Below, piece after piece: positions 28,705 to 36,832 of a stretch of 64,000 nucleotides of DNA (its first letter is position 1; each line of letters starts with the position of its first letter). The notes beneath the pieces were generated by a model that ran no database searches, was not told where the DNA came from, and saw only the letters and a list, made by a program, of their open reading frames with translations. A program made the translations under genes and the position numbers. Source of the DNA: Arthrobacter_D sp015752045 (lineage in GTDB: Bacteria; Actinomycetota; Actinomycetes; Actinomycetales; Micrococcaceae); assembly GCF_015752045.1 (NCBI RefSeq), contig NZ_JADOUS010000001.1, forward strand, positions 124,001-188,000, given 5' to 3'.

Positions 28705-28920
28705 TCAGGCGCCGATGACGAAGGCGAAGACGAGACCCAGGATCGCGAGGGCTTCGGTCAGCGCGAGGCCGAGGAAGGCGATGGGCTGGAGGACACGCTG
28801 TGCCTCGGGCTGGCGAGCTACGCCATTGATGTAGGCCGCGAAGACGAGACCGACACCGACACCACCGCCGATCGCGGAGAGGCCGTATCCAACCATGTTG
28901 AGGCTACCCTGTACTTCCAT
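28705..28920 (-). CDS. atpE: ATP synthase Fo c subunit
   Basis: Rotor-ring proteolipid of 71 residues with two helices joined by the polar loop ARQPEAQ. The ion-binding carboxylate is Glu56 in ALTEALAI. The surrounding residues lack the Gln/Ser ligands of sodium-binding rings, so the enzyme should use protons. The N-terminal GGGVGVG glycine run packs the inner ring. Confidence 0.96.
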   Translation of the reverse strand: MEVQGSLNMVGYGLSAIGGGVGVGLVFAAYINGVARQPEAQRVLQPIAFLGLALTEALAILGLVFAFVIGA

Positions 28921-28995
28921 TGTGTTCCTTTCAAGATGCCGCTGTGATGCGACAGGTTGTTTGGGATCATCCCCGACGGGGAAGACGTGTGTAAA

Positions 28996-29817
28996 TCAGT
29001 GGGCGTCGGCGTTGAGAGCGCCTTCGATGTAGATCGCGGCGAGCAGCGTGAAGACGTACGCCTGCAGTACCATGATCAGGGCCTCCAGCATGTACATGGC
29101 CACGGCGCCGGCGAGGACCAGCACGCTGGTGCCCTGCAGCAGGATGTTGCCCGTCATCACCATGTACTCGATGGCGGATCCCGCGAGGGTCACGATCAGG
29201 TGACCGGCGAGCATCGTCGCGAACAGTCGCAGCGAGTGGGTGACCGGGCGGACGATGAAGTTCGAGATGATCTCGATCGGCACGACGATCGGCAGGATGT
29301 ACCAGGGCACGCCCGAGGGGACGACGGCCAGCTTGAAGAAGCGCAGGCCGTGCTTCTGGATACCGATGCCCACCCAGAGCACGTAGAAGATCGCCGCGAT
29401 GGCGTAGGCGCTGCCCGGGTGCGCGAAGGTGGGCAGCTGCAGGAACGGTATGGCCCCGAAGATGTTGTTCACCAGCACGAAGAAGAAGGCGGTGAAGAGC
29501 CAGGGGACGTATTTGAGGAAGTCCCGGCCGCCGATGATGTCCTTGCCGATGGAGTTGCGCACGAAACCGTACGCGGTCTCACCGAGGAACTGCACCTTGC
29601 CGGGGACCATCTCGTGGCGTCGTGACGCCACGAGGAAAAAGGCGGCGATGATGACCACGGACAGGATGACCATGAGCATCTGCTTGCCGAAGCCAGGATC
29701 GAACCAGACGCCGTAGGGGTCACCCCAGGGGAGGATATCCCGGTAATGGGTGTCCTCGATCGTCGGGGCTACGAATCCCTCTTCGGTAGTTGCGGCCGGG
29801 AGCGCAAGCGCGATCAA
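28996..29817 (-). CDS. atpB: ATP synthase Fo a subunit
   Basis: Stator channel subunit of 273 residues with about six membrane helices. The essential Arg is in SLRLFATMLAGHL, and the last helices follow (MYMLEALIMVLQAYVFTLLAAIYIEGAL). The TTG start at 29817 has GAGAGGAAA just upstream. The longer open frame reaches into the preceding gene and lacks similarity. Second-to-third gene of the operon after the two small membrane proteins. Confidence 0.93.
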   Translation of the reverse strand: MIALALPAATTEEGFVAPTIEDTHYRDILPWGDPYGVWFDPGFGKQMLMVILSVVIIAAFFLVASRRHEMVPGKVQFLGETAYGFVRNSIGKDIIGGRDFLKYVPWLFTAFFFVLVNNIFGAIPFLQLPTFAHPGSAYAIAAIFYVLWVGIGIQKHGLRFFKLAVVPSGVPWYILPIVVPIEIISNFIVRPVTHSLRLFATMLAGHLIVTLAGSAIEYMVMTGNILLQGTSVLVLAGAVAMYMLEALIMVLQAYVFTLLAAIYIEGALNADAH

Positions 29818-29902
29818 CGCGTTTCCTCTCTGCAGTGTCCATCGTTGGGCAAGATCTGTTCGGCCGCAGCGTGACTGGTCCGACTCATGAAGTTGTGGGA
29901 AG

Positions 29903-30220
29903 TCACTCCGGTCCATCCTCGGCACCGGACGTCGACCGGGATCCGCTCTGCGGATTCGGTGTGTGGTTCCGGGTGAGGTTGTGCATGTGGGAGAGATAGA
30001 AACCCCCTGCTGCACCTAAGAACGCTCCCGCCAGCACCAACCAGCGCGTGTCGAGGAGATTATCCAGCCCCCAGCCTATCAAACTCCATACCGCGATCCC
30101 GCCAATCATGTAGCTCAGGACCGCGATACCGGCGTTGTAGCCGCCGTTGGAAAAGCGCGCCTCGCCCGGTTCCGGGGGGACGCCGGAGCGGTCGTCGGGC
30201 CCCGGGGAGATGCCCGCCAT
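29903..30220 (-). CDS. Small membrane protein of the ATP synthase operon (AtpZ/AtpI-like)
   Basis: 105 residues with two membrane helices (about 33-52 and 60-80: IAVLSYMIGGIAVWSLIGWGL and WLVLAGAFLGAAGGFYL), a polar N-terminus and a polar C-terminal tail. The two-helix hairpin and position upstream of atpB fit the AtpZ-like proteins that associate with AtpI. It starts 2 bp after the stop of the preceding atpI-like gene. Assignment rests on topology and position. Confidence 0.75.
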   Translation of the reverse strand: MAGISPGPDDRSGVPPEPGEARFSNGGYNAGIAVLSYMIGGIAVWSLIGWGLDNLLDTRWLVLAGAFLGAAGGFYLSHMHNLTRNHTPNPQSGSRSTSGAEDGPE

Positions 30221-30221
30221 G

Positions 30222-30731
30222 TCAGTGTCCTTCCGGTGGCCGGAATGCCGGGATGCTCCCGGTCGGCCCGGGCGTGTCGTTGTAGAGGGGCGTGCGGAGC
30301 CGCGAGAACGCGACGACCTCCGCCACCTGCCACACGATCACCGTTGCGAGGGCACCCCAGAAGAACCAGGTCCGCTCGAGCCATCCCGGGGTCCCGAACA
30401 GGAACAGGACGGCCCCGAACCCGACGACCTTGATGGCATAGGTGACGGCGAACAGTCCGAGCGCGCCGGAGGGGTTGGTCCTGCCGGTGAAGTGGCCGAT
30501 CAGGAGGCTGATGCCGAAGAACGTCATGACGAGGGCCGCTCCGAACAGCACGCTCAGACCGGCGGCGGGTGAGGATACAAGCAGGGCCACGGCTGCGAGC
30601 ACGACGGCGGTCGCCGTTCCCGCGGCGGCACTCCGGGCGAGGATGCGCAGCCAGGGGCTCGTCGTGGGTCCGGACGCCGGGGAGAGCGTCGGGTCGTCGG
30701 CTCCGGTGGCCGGGTTCTCCGGTCGTGGCAC
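30222..30731 (-). CDS. AtpI-like ATP synthase accessory membrane protein
   Basis: 169 residues from a GTG start; four hydrophobic segments. Conserved-looking blocks are LGLFAVTYAIKVVGFGAVLF and WFFWGALATVIVWQVAEVVAFSR, the latter typical of actinobacterial AtpI-like proteins. AtpI assists c-ring assembly or Mg2+ supply in other bacteria; here the role is inferred from position as first gene of the ATP synthase run. An unbroken run of 13 cytosines (template-sense) lies 27-39 bp upstream of the start. Confidence 0.78.
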   Translation of the reverse strand: MPRPENPATGADDPTLSPASGPTTSPWLRILARSAAAGTATAVVLAAVALLVSSPAAGLSVLFGAALVMTFFGISLLIGHFTGRTNPSGALGLFAVTYAIKVVGFGAVLFLFGTPGWLERTWFFWGALATVIVWQVAEVVAFSRLRTPLYNDTPGPTGSIPAFRPPEGH

Positions 30732-30757
30732 GTGCTGTCCGCTCTGTCGGCTGCGCC

Positions 30758-30770
30758 GGGGGGGGGGGGG
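30758..30770. repeat. 13-G homopolymer upstream of the atpI-like gene
   Basis: Thirteen consecutive G on the plus strand (C on the coding strand of the leftward genes), in the 155-bp gap between the WecA-like gene and the atpI-like gene. Long poly-G/C runs slip readily; the position is upstream of the start codon, so length change would act on leader or promoter spacing. It could also be an assembly artefact. Confidence 0.9.
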
Positions 30771-30886
30771 CGCCCTGCTGGTCCTCGATCGACGGCGTCG
30801 GGAGGGCTGGGGCCGGATGCGCGGGCCCGCAGGTCACCGCGCCCGGCGCCTGAAATTCTACCTCACGGCGGGGTGCGCTCCCCCGC

Positions 30887-31909
30887 TCAGGCGTCGACCA
30901 CCGTCCGGCGACGGGCGAGTGCGCGGAAGATCCGCGGCGAGTAGAGGTACAGCGCGACCACGGCCGCGGCGAACAGCGAGGCGGACACGGCGAGGGGTGC
31001 GGGGGCGGTGGCGAGCACGAAACCCGCGGCCCCGGTGAGCACGGACAGGATGCTCACGAAGAGGGCGACCTGCACATGGCTGAGCCCGGTATCGGTGAGC
31101 CTCTGGTAGACGTGCTGGCGGTGCGCGACGGAGAGCCGCTCCCCGCGCCGCGCCCGACGCAGGAACGTGGTGAACGTGTCCGCCAGGTAGATGAGCACCG
31201 GCGACAGGAGGTATTCGAGGTAGACGCCCGCGAGCAGGCCCGTGACGGCGATGGCCGCGATCGACGCCCCGAGGAGGTAGCTGCCGACGTCGCCCAGGAA
31301 CACGAAGCCCCGGCCGAGGTTCCAGGGCAGGAAGCCCGCGAACGCTGCAGCGACCACGAGCCCCGCGACGGTGAGCCACACCTGGTCGCTGAGGACCCCG
31401 GCCCACGAGTAGAAGAGGCCGACGACCAGCCCGTGCATGCCGGAGATGCCGTTGATGCCGTCCATGAAATTGGCGGCGTTGATGTAGGTGGCCACCGCGA
31501 TCGCCCCGACCGGGACCCACCAGTAGCTGCTGTCCTCGATCGTCGTCGCGAGGACGATCGTGCCGAGCACGCCGATCAGGAGCTGCGCGGAGGCACGCAC
31601 CCTGATGGACAGTCCGCGGAAGTCCTCGATCCAGCCGAGGGTCGACGCCGCACCCACCATCCCGATGACGACGAGGACGAGCGAGCGGTCGACGGCCACG
31701 ACCCCGATCGCGAGCGAGACGGCGAGGGCGACGAGGATCGCGACGGCGACGGCCATCCCCATGCCCCGGATCACGACGGTGTTGTGCGAGGAGCGGTCGT
31801 TGGGGATGTCGACCACGCCCCAGCGCTTCAGCAGGGGCTTCACGACGACGGGGAGCGCGAGGGACAGGCCCAGGGCGACGAGCCCGACGATGACCAGCTG
31901 CGCGGTCAC
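30887..31909 (-). CDS. MraY/WecA-type undecaprenyl-phosphate sugar-1-phosphate transferase
   Basis: Polytopic enzyme (340 residues, about 10 helices) that moves a sugar-1-phosphate from a UDP-sugar onto undecaprenyl phosphate, the first step of a wall polymer or exopolysaccharide. Active-site Asp motifs are visible in TLGWIEDFRG, NFMDGINGISG and FLGDVGSYLLGA; the cytoplasmic loop is RRARRGERLSVAHRQHVYQRL. The GTG start overlaps the dehydratase stop by 4 bp. A WecA-like gene between sua5 and atpI is usual in actinobacteria. Here it is coupled to a CapD-like gene, which suggests the linkage sugar is modified by the same locus. Confidence 0.86.
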   Translation of the reverse strand: MTAQLVIVGLVALGLSLALPVVVKPLLKRWGVVDIPNDRSSHNTVVIRGMGMAVAVAILVALAVSLAIGVVAVDRSLVLVVIGMVGAASTLGWIEDFRGLSIRVRASAQLLIGVLGTIVLATTIEDSSYWWVPVGAIAVATYINAANFMDGINGISGMHGLVVGLFYSWAGVLSDQVWLTVAGLVVAAAFAGFLPWNLGRGFVFLGDVGSYLLGASIAAIAVTGLLAGVYLEYLLSPVLIYLADTFTTFLRRARRGERLSVAHRQHVYQRLTDTGLSHVQVALFVSILSVLTGAAGFVLATAPAPLAVSASLFAAAVVALYLYSPRIFRALARRRTVVDA

Positions 31910-33843
31910 GACGTCGGTCCCGTGGCGCCGGCGGTGGACGGCGTGGTGGTGCGGGCGGCGGGCTCACCGGGCTCACCGGGCTCACCGGCCAGGATGCCGA
32001 GTTGCGCCTGGCCGAAGCCACCCTCGGTCTTCCAGCGCTGGAGGCTCAGGTGCCCGGGATCCAGCGGCGCCACCGATGTGTGGGAGATCTTCGGGTGGCG
32101 CGGGCGGGAGTCGTCCTCGCCGACGCCGATCAGGTCCTCGTGCATCTTCTCGCCGGGCCGCAGCCCCGTGAAGACGATGTCGATGTCCTTGCCGGACATC
32201 GCGATCATGCGCTGGGCGACGTCGAGGATCTTCACGGCCTCGCCCATGTCGAGGATGAGGACCTCCCCTCCCCTGCCGATCGCCCCGGCCTGGACGACGA
32301 GCTGGCAGGCCTCGGGGATGGTCATGAAGAAACGTGTCACCTCGGGGTCGGTCACGGTGATCGGACCGCCGTTGCGGATCTGCTCGGTGAACAGCGGGAG
32401 CATGGAGCCGCGGCTGCCGATCACGTTGCCGAAGCGCACCGAGACGTACCGCTGGCCCGTGTGCTCCGCCTGCCACGAGGTGAGCTTCTCGGCCACGCGC
32501 TTGGAGTGGCCGAGGACGCTCGTGGGGTCCGCCGCCTTGTCCGTGGAGATGTTGACGAAGTGGGTGACGCCGACGGCGGCGGAGGCCCGGAGGACGTTCA
32601 GGGAACCCTGGACGTTGGTCTTCCAGGCCTCCTCCGGGTACTGCTCGAGCAGCGATACGTGCTTGAGGGCGGCCGCGTGGAAGACGACCTCGGGCTTGCG
32701 GTCCTCGAAGATGTTCAGCAGTGCGTCCGCGTCGCGGATGTCGGCCAGCACGGTGTCGCGACCGGTCAGCAGGCCGCGCCCGGTGAGGGAGATCTGCGTG
32801 GACTGCAGGCCGGTCTCGTCGCGGTCGAGCATGATGAGCTCCGCCGGGGCAAAGGTCGCGAGCTGGCGGCACAGTTCCGAGCCGATCGACCCGCCGGCCC
32901 CGGTCACCAGGACGCGCTTCCCGGTGACGTACCCGGCCACCTCGTCCGGGTGGATGTCCACCGGACGGCGTCCGATGAGGTCCTCGACGGCGACCTCGCG
33001 GAAGTCCGCGATGGCGGCACCGGCGGCGCCGAGCATGTCCCGCAGTGGCGGGAGGACGAGCACCCGGATGCCCAGGCCCGCCACGAGGTCGGAGACGCGG
33101 CGCACCTGCGCGGCCTCCACCTCCGCGAACGCGATGACGAGGACCGAGGCCTGCGTCCTCGCCACGACGTCCCGCAGATCGTCGACCCGCCCGAGGACGG
33201 GCACGGTGGAGAGCCGCAGGTGCTTCTTGGCCGGATCGTCGTCGATGAGGCCGACGGGGAAGTAGGGAGAGCCCGGATCCTGCATCATGCGGCCCACGAG
33301 CGAGTTGCCGAGGAACCCTGCCCCGTAGATCAGCGTGCGCTGCGCGTCCTCGCCGGGCTTGGCCTTGCTCTCCACGTACATGCGCTTGAGGTAGCGGGTG
33401 GCGGCGAGGAACATGCAGGCGAAGGGGAACGCGATGATGCCGATGCTGCGCGGGACCTGGATGACGGTGAAGAACGCGACGCTGACGAGCACCAGGATGA
33501 CGGCGACGAGCACTGCGACGATGACGAGGAGCTTCGCCTCGTGGAAGCTCCCGAAGCTGTACCTGCCCCGGTACAGCGCGAAGCTGAGCCCCACCACCAG
33601 CTGGGCGACGACGGCCACCGCGCAGAACGCGGCGAAGCCGGGGATGTTGACTTCATTGACGAGCAGCTCGTAGCGGAGGATCAGCGCGAGGAGGATGGCC
33701 ACGATCCAGGCCAGGGCGTCGAGCAGGTACTGCGACCACAGCCAGATCGCCGGCTTGTCGCCGGAGGAGGCTACGGCCGTCGAGCCGGGTGTCCGGGCGG
33801 AGGCCCGGCCTTCGTTGAGTCCCATGATTCCTAACGGTGTCAT
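31906..33843 (-). CDS. Membrane nucleotide-sugar 4,6-dehydratase, CapD/FlaA1/WbpM family
   Basis: 645 residues. Four N-terminal membrane helices (about 35-150) are followed by a first Rossmann-like domain (TLIYGAGFLGNSLVGRM). Next comes the catalytic SDR-type domain with NAD site VTGAGGSIGSELCRQ and polysaccharide-synthesis motifs VFHAAALKHV, ISTDKAADPTSVLGHSKR and RFGNVIGSRGS. In the catalytic position DKAADP replaces the YxxxK Tyr-centred motif, as in this family. It probably makes a 4-keto-6-deoxy UDP-sugar. The C-terminal tail contains a GEP tripeptide repeated three times from a 9-bp tandem repeat. ATG 33843 or 33825 (AGGA close upstream) are alternative starts. Confidence 0.86.
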   Translation of the reverse strand: MTPLGIMGLNEGRASARTPGSTAVASSGDKPAIWLWSQYLLDALAWIVAILLALILRYELLVNEVNIPGFAAFCAVAVVAQLVVGLSFALYRGRYSFGSFHEAKLLVIVAVLVAVILVLVSVAFFTVIQVPRSIGIIAFPFACMFLAATRYLKRMYVESKAKPGEDAQRTLIYGAGFLGNSLVGRMMQDPGSPYFPVGLIDDDPAKKHLRLSTVPVLGRVDDLRDVVARTQASVLVIAFAEVEAAQVRRVSDLVAGLGIRVLVLPPLRDMLGAAGAAIADFREVAVEDLIGRRPVDIHPDEVAGYVTGKRVLVTGAGGSIGSELCRQLATFAPAELIMLDRDETGLQSTQISLTGRGLLTGRDTVLADIRDADALLNIFEDRKPEVVFHAAALKHVSLLEQYPEEAWKTNVQGSLNVLRASAAVGVTHFVNISTDKAADPTSVLGHSKRVAEKLTSWQAEHTGQRYVSVRFGNVIGSRGSMLPLFTEQIRNGGPITVTDPEVTRFFMTIPEACQLVVQAGAIGRGGEVLILDMGEAVKILDVAQRMIAMSGKDIDIVFTGLRPGEKMHEDLIGVGEDDSRPRHPKISHTSVAPLDPGHLSLQRWKTEGGFGQAQLGILAGEPGEPGEPAARTTTPSTAGATGPTS

Positions 33844-33938
33844 GCAGGCATCCACCGCGTTCCACACCGAGCGTGCGGCGGCCAGGGAGCCCCGCACCCG
33901 TGATGTCGGGACACGTCCGGCCGGGACTGGAACACGGT

Positions 33939-33956
33939 GTAATAGACTGCTATTAC
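33939..33956. promoter_or_regulatory. AT-rich palindrome between divergent polysaccharide genes
   Basis: GTAATAG-ACTG-CTATTAC, a perfect 7-bp inverted repeat, sits in the 161-bp gap between the CapD-like and GT2 genes. It is the most AT-rich sequence nearby. It may be a shared operator or overlap a -10 element; no regulator is known. Confidence 0.5.
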
Positions 33957-34004
33957 CCCAGAATACTAACTGCCCCGCCTGTGCCAGGCCCGTTGCGCAC
34001 TGCC

Positions 34005-35006
34005 ATGGCGCGGCCCGGAAGGACCAGGTTGCACGTCCCCGACGCCGGCTCGCCCCGCGTATTCCTCGTGATCACGACGTTCAACCGGGCGGCCCTCCTG
34101 CGGGAACTCCTCGACTCGATCGCCGCCCTCGACCCGGCGCCCGCCGCCGTCGTCGTGGTCGACAACGCCAGCACCGACGCCACCGGCGATGTCCTCGCCG
34201 ACGTCCGCCTCCCGATGCCCGTCATCGTGGAGCGCCTGCCCCGGAACGTGGGCGGCTCGGGTGGCTTCGCGGCCGGTGTCGCGCGTGCCGTCGACGAAGG
34301 GGCCGACTGGCTCTGGCTGATGGACGACGACGTCGTCGTCCTCCCCGACGCCCTCGCATCCTTCGCACCCTGGATGAAGCACTACTCGTGCATCCACGGA
34401 CGGCGCTACGACGCCACGGGCGGGCCCTTCTTCTGGCAGCACGTCCTCAACGAGTTCACCGGCATCCACCTGCCGGTCCGCGGCGACGTCTTCGCGGCGT
34501 CACCGGTCTTCCACACCAATGTGGCCTGCTTCGAGGGCATGCTGGTCTCGGCCGGCGTCGTCCGGGAGATCGGCCTCCCCGACGCCCGTTTCTTCCTCAA
34601 CGGCGATGACCTCACCTACGGGTGGCTGGTGTCGCAGCGGTATCCGGTGGCCTACGTGGACGCCTTCGTCCTCCGGAAGACGCGCGCGCAGCGGCAGGTG
34701 GACCTCGGCGTCCGGCACCTGAACGAGTCGAGCAACCTGTCGCGTTTCTGCGGGATGCGCAACCGCGGGCACCTCGCGCGATACCTGCAGGTGCACGGCC
34801 GCTACCACCGGGCGGGCTTCGCCGTCGGCACGCTCCTGTCCGCCGGGAAGGAACTCGTGCGCCTGGTCGCCGTCGAGCACTCGATCTCCGGTGCCTCCCA
34901 GGTGTGGCGCGGGTGGAGGGCCGCCCGGGTGATCCTGCACGATCCCGACTGGCAGCCGGAACCGCCCCTGCGGGACACCGCCGTGCAGACGGGCAGGTCC
35001 TCATGA
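34005..35006 (+). CDS. Family 2 glycosyltransferase
   Basis: Cytoplasmic or membrane-associated transferase of 333 residues. The GT-A fold begins FLVITTFNRAALLRELLDSI and continues VVVDNASTDAT. The metal-binding motif is WLWLMDDDVVV, with an acceptor-side GGSGGFAAG and HLNESSNLSRFCGMRNRGHL. The pattern matches galactofuranosyl/rhamnosyl transferases of actinobacteria. The ATG at 34005 was preferred; an in-frame GTG lies at 33981. It overlaps the following epimerase gene by 4 bp. Confidence 0.84.
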   Translation: MARPGRTRLHVPDAGSPRVFLVITTFNRAALLRELLDSIAALDPAPAAVVVVDNASTDATGDVLADVRLPMPVIVERLPRNVGGSGGFAAGVARAVDEGADWLWLMDDDVVVLPDALASFAPWMKHYSCIHGRRYDATGGPFFWQHVLNEFTGIHLPVRGDVFAASPVFHTNVACFEGMLVSAGVVREIGLPDARFFLNGDDLTYGWLVSQRYPVAYVDAFVLRKTRAQRQVDLGVRHLNESSNLSRFCGMRNRGHLARYLQVHGRYHRAGFAVGTLLSAGKELVRLVAVEHSISGASQVWRGWRAARVILHDPDWQPEPPLRDTAVQTGRSS

Positions 35007-35953
35007 GCTGGCTGGTGCTCGGCGGCTCCGGCTTCGTCGGCTCCGCGGTGCTGCGGGCCCTGGACGCTGCAGGCATCGACGCGCACGCCCTGCCCGCGCC
35101 GCGGCTCGCGACGACCGCCGATGCGCCGGCGGCACTCCTCGACGCCGCGGACGCCGCGGACACCGCCGGGCTGGAGGCCGCGATCGCGGGGTACGACGTC
35201 GTCGTGAACGCGGCCGGCCTCGCCACGCCCTCGGCGACCGACGGGGCGGACCTGCTCGGCGCGAACGCCCTGCTGCCCGCCGTCGTCGCCCGCGCCGCGT
35301 CCGCCGCCGGAGCCCGGCGCCTCATCCACCTCAGCAGCGCGGCCGTACAGGGCCGGACGCCGATGCTGGACGAGACCGAAACCGTGCGCCCCTTCTCGGC
35401 GTATTCGCGCAGCAAGGCCCTCGGTGAGCAGACCCTGGCCCTCGCGGCTGCACGGGAGCAGTCCCTGTCCGTCGTCACGGTGCGGGCCACCTCGGTGCAG
35501 GGCGAGGGGCGTCCGACGACTGCGGCCCTGGCGCGTCTCGCCCGCTCACCGCTCGCGTCGGTGGCGTCCCCGGGGAACGCGCGGTCGCCGATCACGTCGG
35601 TGGACTCCCTCGCGGAGCTGGTGCTGGCCCTCGGGCGCCACCGCGGCGCCCTTCCGGCGCGGGTGCTGCAGCCGTGGGAGGGACTCACGGTGCGCACCGT
35701 GCTCGAGGCAGCAGGCGGACAGCCGCGGGCGCTGCCGGCCGCCCTGTGCCGCGCCGCCGTCCGGGGTGGCTATATGGTGTCGTCCCTGATGCGCGGACGC
35801 CTCGACGGCCATGTCAGACGGGTCGAGCTCATGTGGTTCGGCCAGGACCAGGTATCCGGCTGGGCCGCTGACCAGGGCCTGGTCCCGACGGCCAGGGTCC
35901 GTGAGGTCCTCGCCGGTGCGGCCGGTGCGGCCGCGGACCCCGACGGGCGCTGA
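35003..35953 (+). CDS. NAD-dependent epimerase/dehydratase (extended SDR)
   Basis: 316 residues. Nucleotide-binding glycine motif LGGSGFVGSAV is at the extreme N-terminus, the active-site YSRSKALGEQ gives YxxxK, and HLSSAAVQG supplies the catalytic Ser. The substrate is probably a nucleotide sugar, judging from the coupled GT2 gene. Its C-terminal third is Ala-rich and less conserved. It ends 11 bp before the convergent sua5 gene with no obvious terminator. Confidence 0.82.
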   Translation: MSWLVLGGSGFVGSAVLRALDAAGIDAHALPAPRLATTADAPAALLDAADAADTAGLEAAIAGYDVVVNAAGLATPSATDGADLLGANALLPAVVARAASAAGARRLIHLSSAAVQGRTPMLDETETVRPFSAYSRSKALGEQTLALAAAREQSLSVVTVRATSVQGEGRPTTAALARLARSPLASVASPGNARSPITSVDSLAELVLALGRHRGALPARVLQPWEGLTVRTVLEAAGGQPRALPAALCRAAVRGGYMVSSLMRGRLDGHVRRVELMWFGQDQVSGWAADQGLVPTARVREVLAGAAGAAADPDGR

Positions 35954-35963
35954 CCGCGCAGGC

Positions 35964-36746
35964 CTACCTCCCGGCGTCCGACCCGTCAGGAACACCGGCC
36001 TCCGACTCATGGGGAGCACCGGCGTCCACCGCGTCCGGGGCGTCGGCGTCCAACCCGTCAGGAGCACCGGCGTCCACCGCGTCCGGGGCGTCGCCGTCGA
36101 TCCCCACGACGCCCGGCACCACCTCCCGCAGCTGTTCGAGCGACACGGTGCCCTCCCGGACCACGCGCAGGGTCTCCCCCGTCGTGTCGACGATGGTGGA
36201 CCCCGTGCCGTCGGCGTCGGCCCGGGGCCCGGCGTCGAGGTAGACGGCCACCGACTCGGCGAGCTGCTCTGCGGCTTCCGCCGCCGTCGTCGCCGCCGGT
36301 CGGCCCGTCCGGTTCGCGGAGGACACCGCGAGCGGTCCCGTGAGCACCAGCAGCTCGAGGGCGATCTCGTCGTCGGGCATGCGCAGCGCCACGGTACCGA
36401 GGGTGTCGCCGAGGTCCCAGGTGAGCGACGGCTGGGCATGGCAGATCAGGGTGAGGCCACCGGGCCAGAATGCCTCGGCGAGACGGCGCGCGTCGGGGTG
36501 GACCTCGGTCGCCAGGCCGTCGAGGGTCTGGATCCGCGGGATGAGGACCGGCGGCGGCATGTTCCGCCCGCGCCCCTTGGAGGCCAGCAGGGTGGCCACG
36601 GCCTGGGGCGAGAAGGCATCCGCCCCGATGCCATAGACGGTGTCCGTCGGGAGGACGATGCACTGCTTGAGCGCTACCGCGCGCTGGGCGGCGGCCAGGC
36701 CCTCGGTGCGCTGGGCGGGATCGGAACAGTCGTAGCTCGTTGTCAC
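35964..36746 (-). CDS. Threonylcarbamoyl-AMP synthase (Sua5/YrdC/YwlC)
   Basis: Makes threonylcarbamoyl-AMP for the t6A37 modification of ANN-decoding tRNAs. 260 residues from a GTG start; the YrdC core is residues 10-215, with the opening CIVLPTDTVYGIGADA and the later SSANRTGRPAATT. Residues 216-260 are an unusual acidic, Asp/Ala/Pro-rich tail encoded by a 48-bp tandem repeat. The gene belongs to the conserved prfA-prmC-sua5 run, although a glycosyltransferase gene now separates it from prmC. Confidence 0.9.
   Translation of the reverse strand: MTTSYDCSDPAQRTEGLAAAQRAVALKQCIVLPTDTVYGIGADAFSPQAVATLLASKGRGRNMPPPVLIPRIQTLDGLATEVHPDARRLAEAFWPGGLTLICHAQPSLTWDLGDTLGTVALRMPDDEIALELLVLTGPLAVSSANRTGRPAATTAAEAAEQLAESVAVYLDAGPRADADGTGSTIVDTTGETLRVVREGTVSLEQLREVVPGVVGIDGDAPDAVDAGAPDGLDADAPDAVDAGAPHESEAGVPDGSDAGR
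36013..36093. repeat. 48-bp period tandem repeat in the Sua5 gene tail
   Basis: Two identical 33-bp blocks (36013-36045 and 36061-36093) recur at a 48-bp period, encoding repeated DAPDAVDAGAPDG-like units in the C-terminal tail. In-frame unit length (16 codons) would let copy number vary without breaking the gene. Confidence 0.85.
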
Positions 36747-36832
36747 CCGATCATCTTTCCACTGCCACCCGCCGTGGCGCACATCGGGCGCGCCCGATGT
36801 GCTAATGAGCGGGTGACCGGCCGCCGGCGTTC

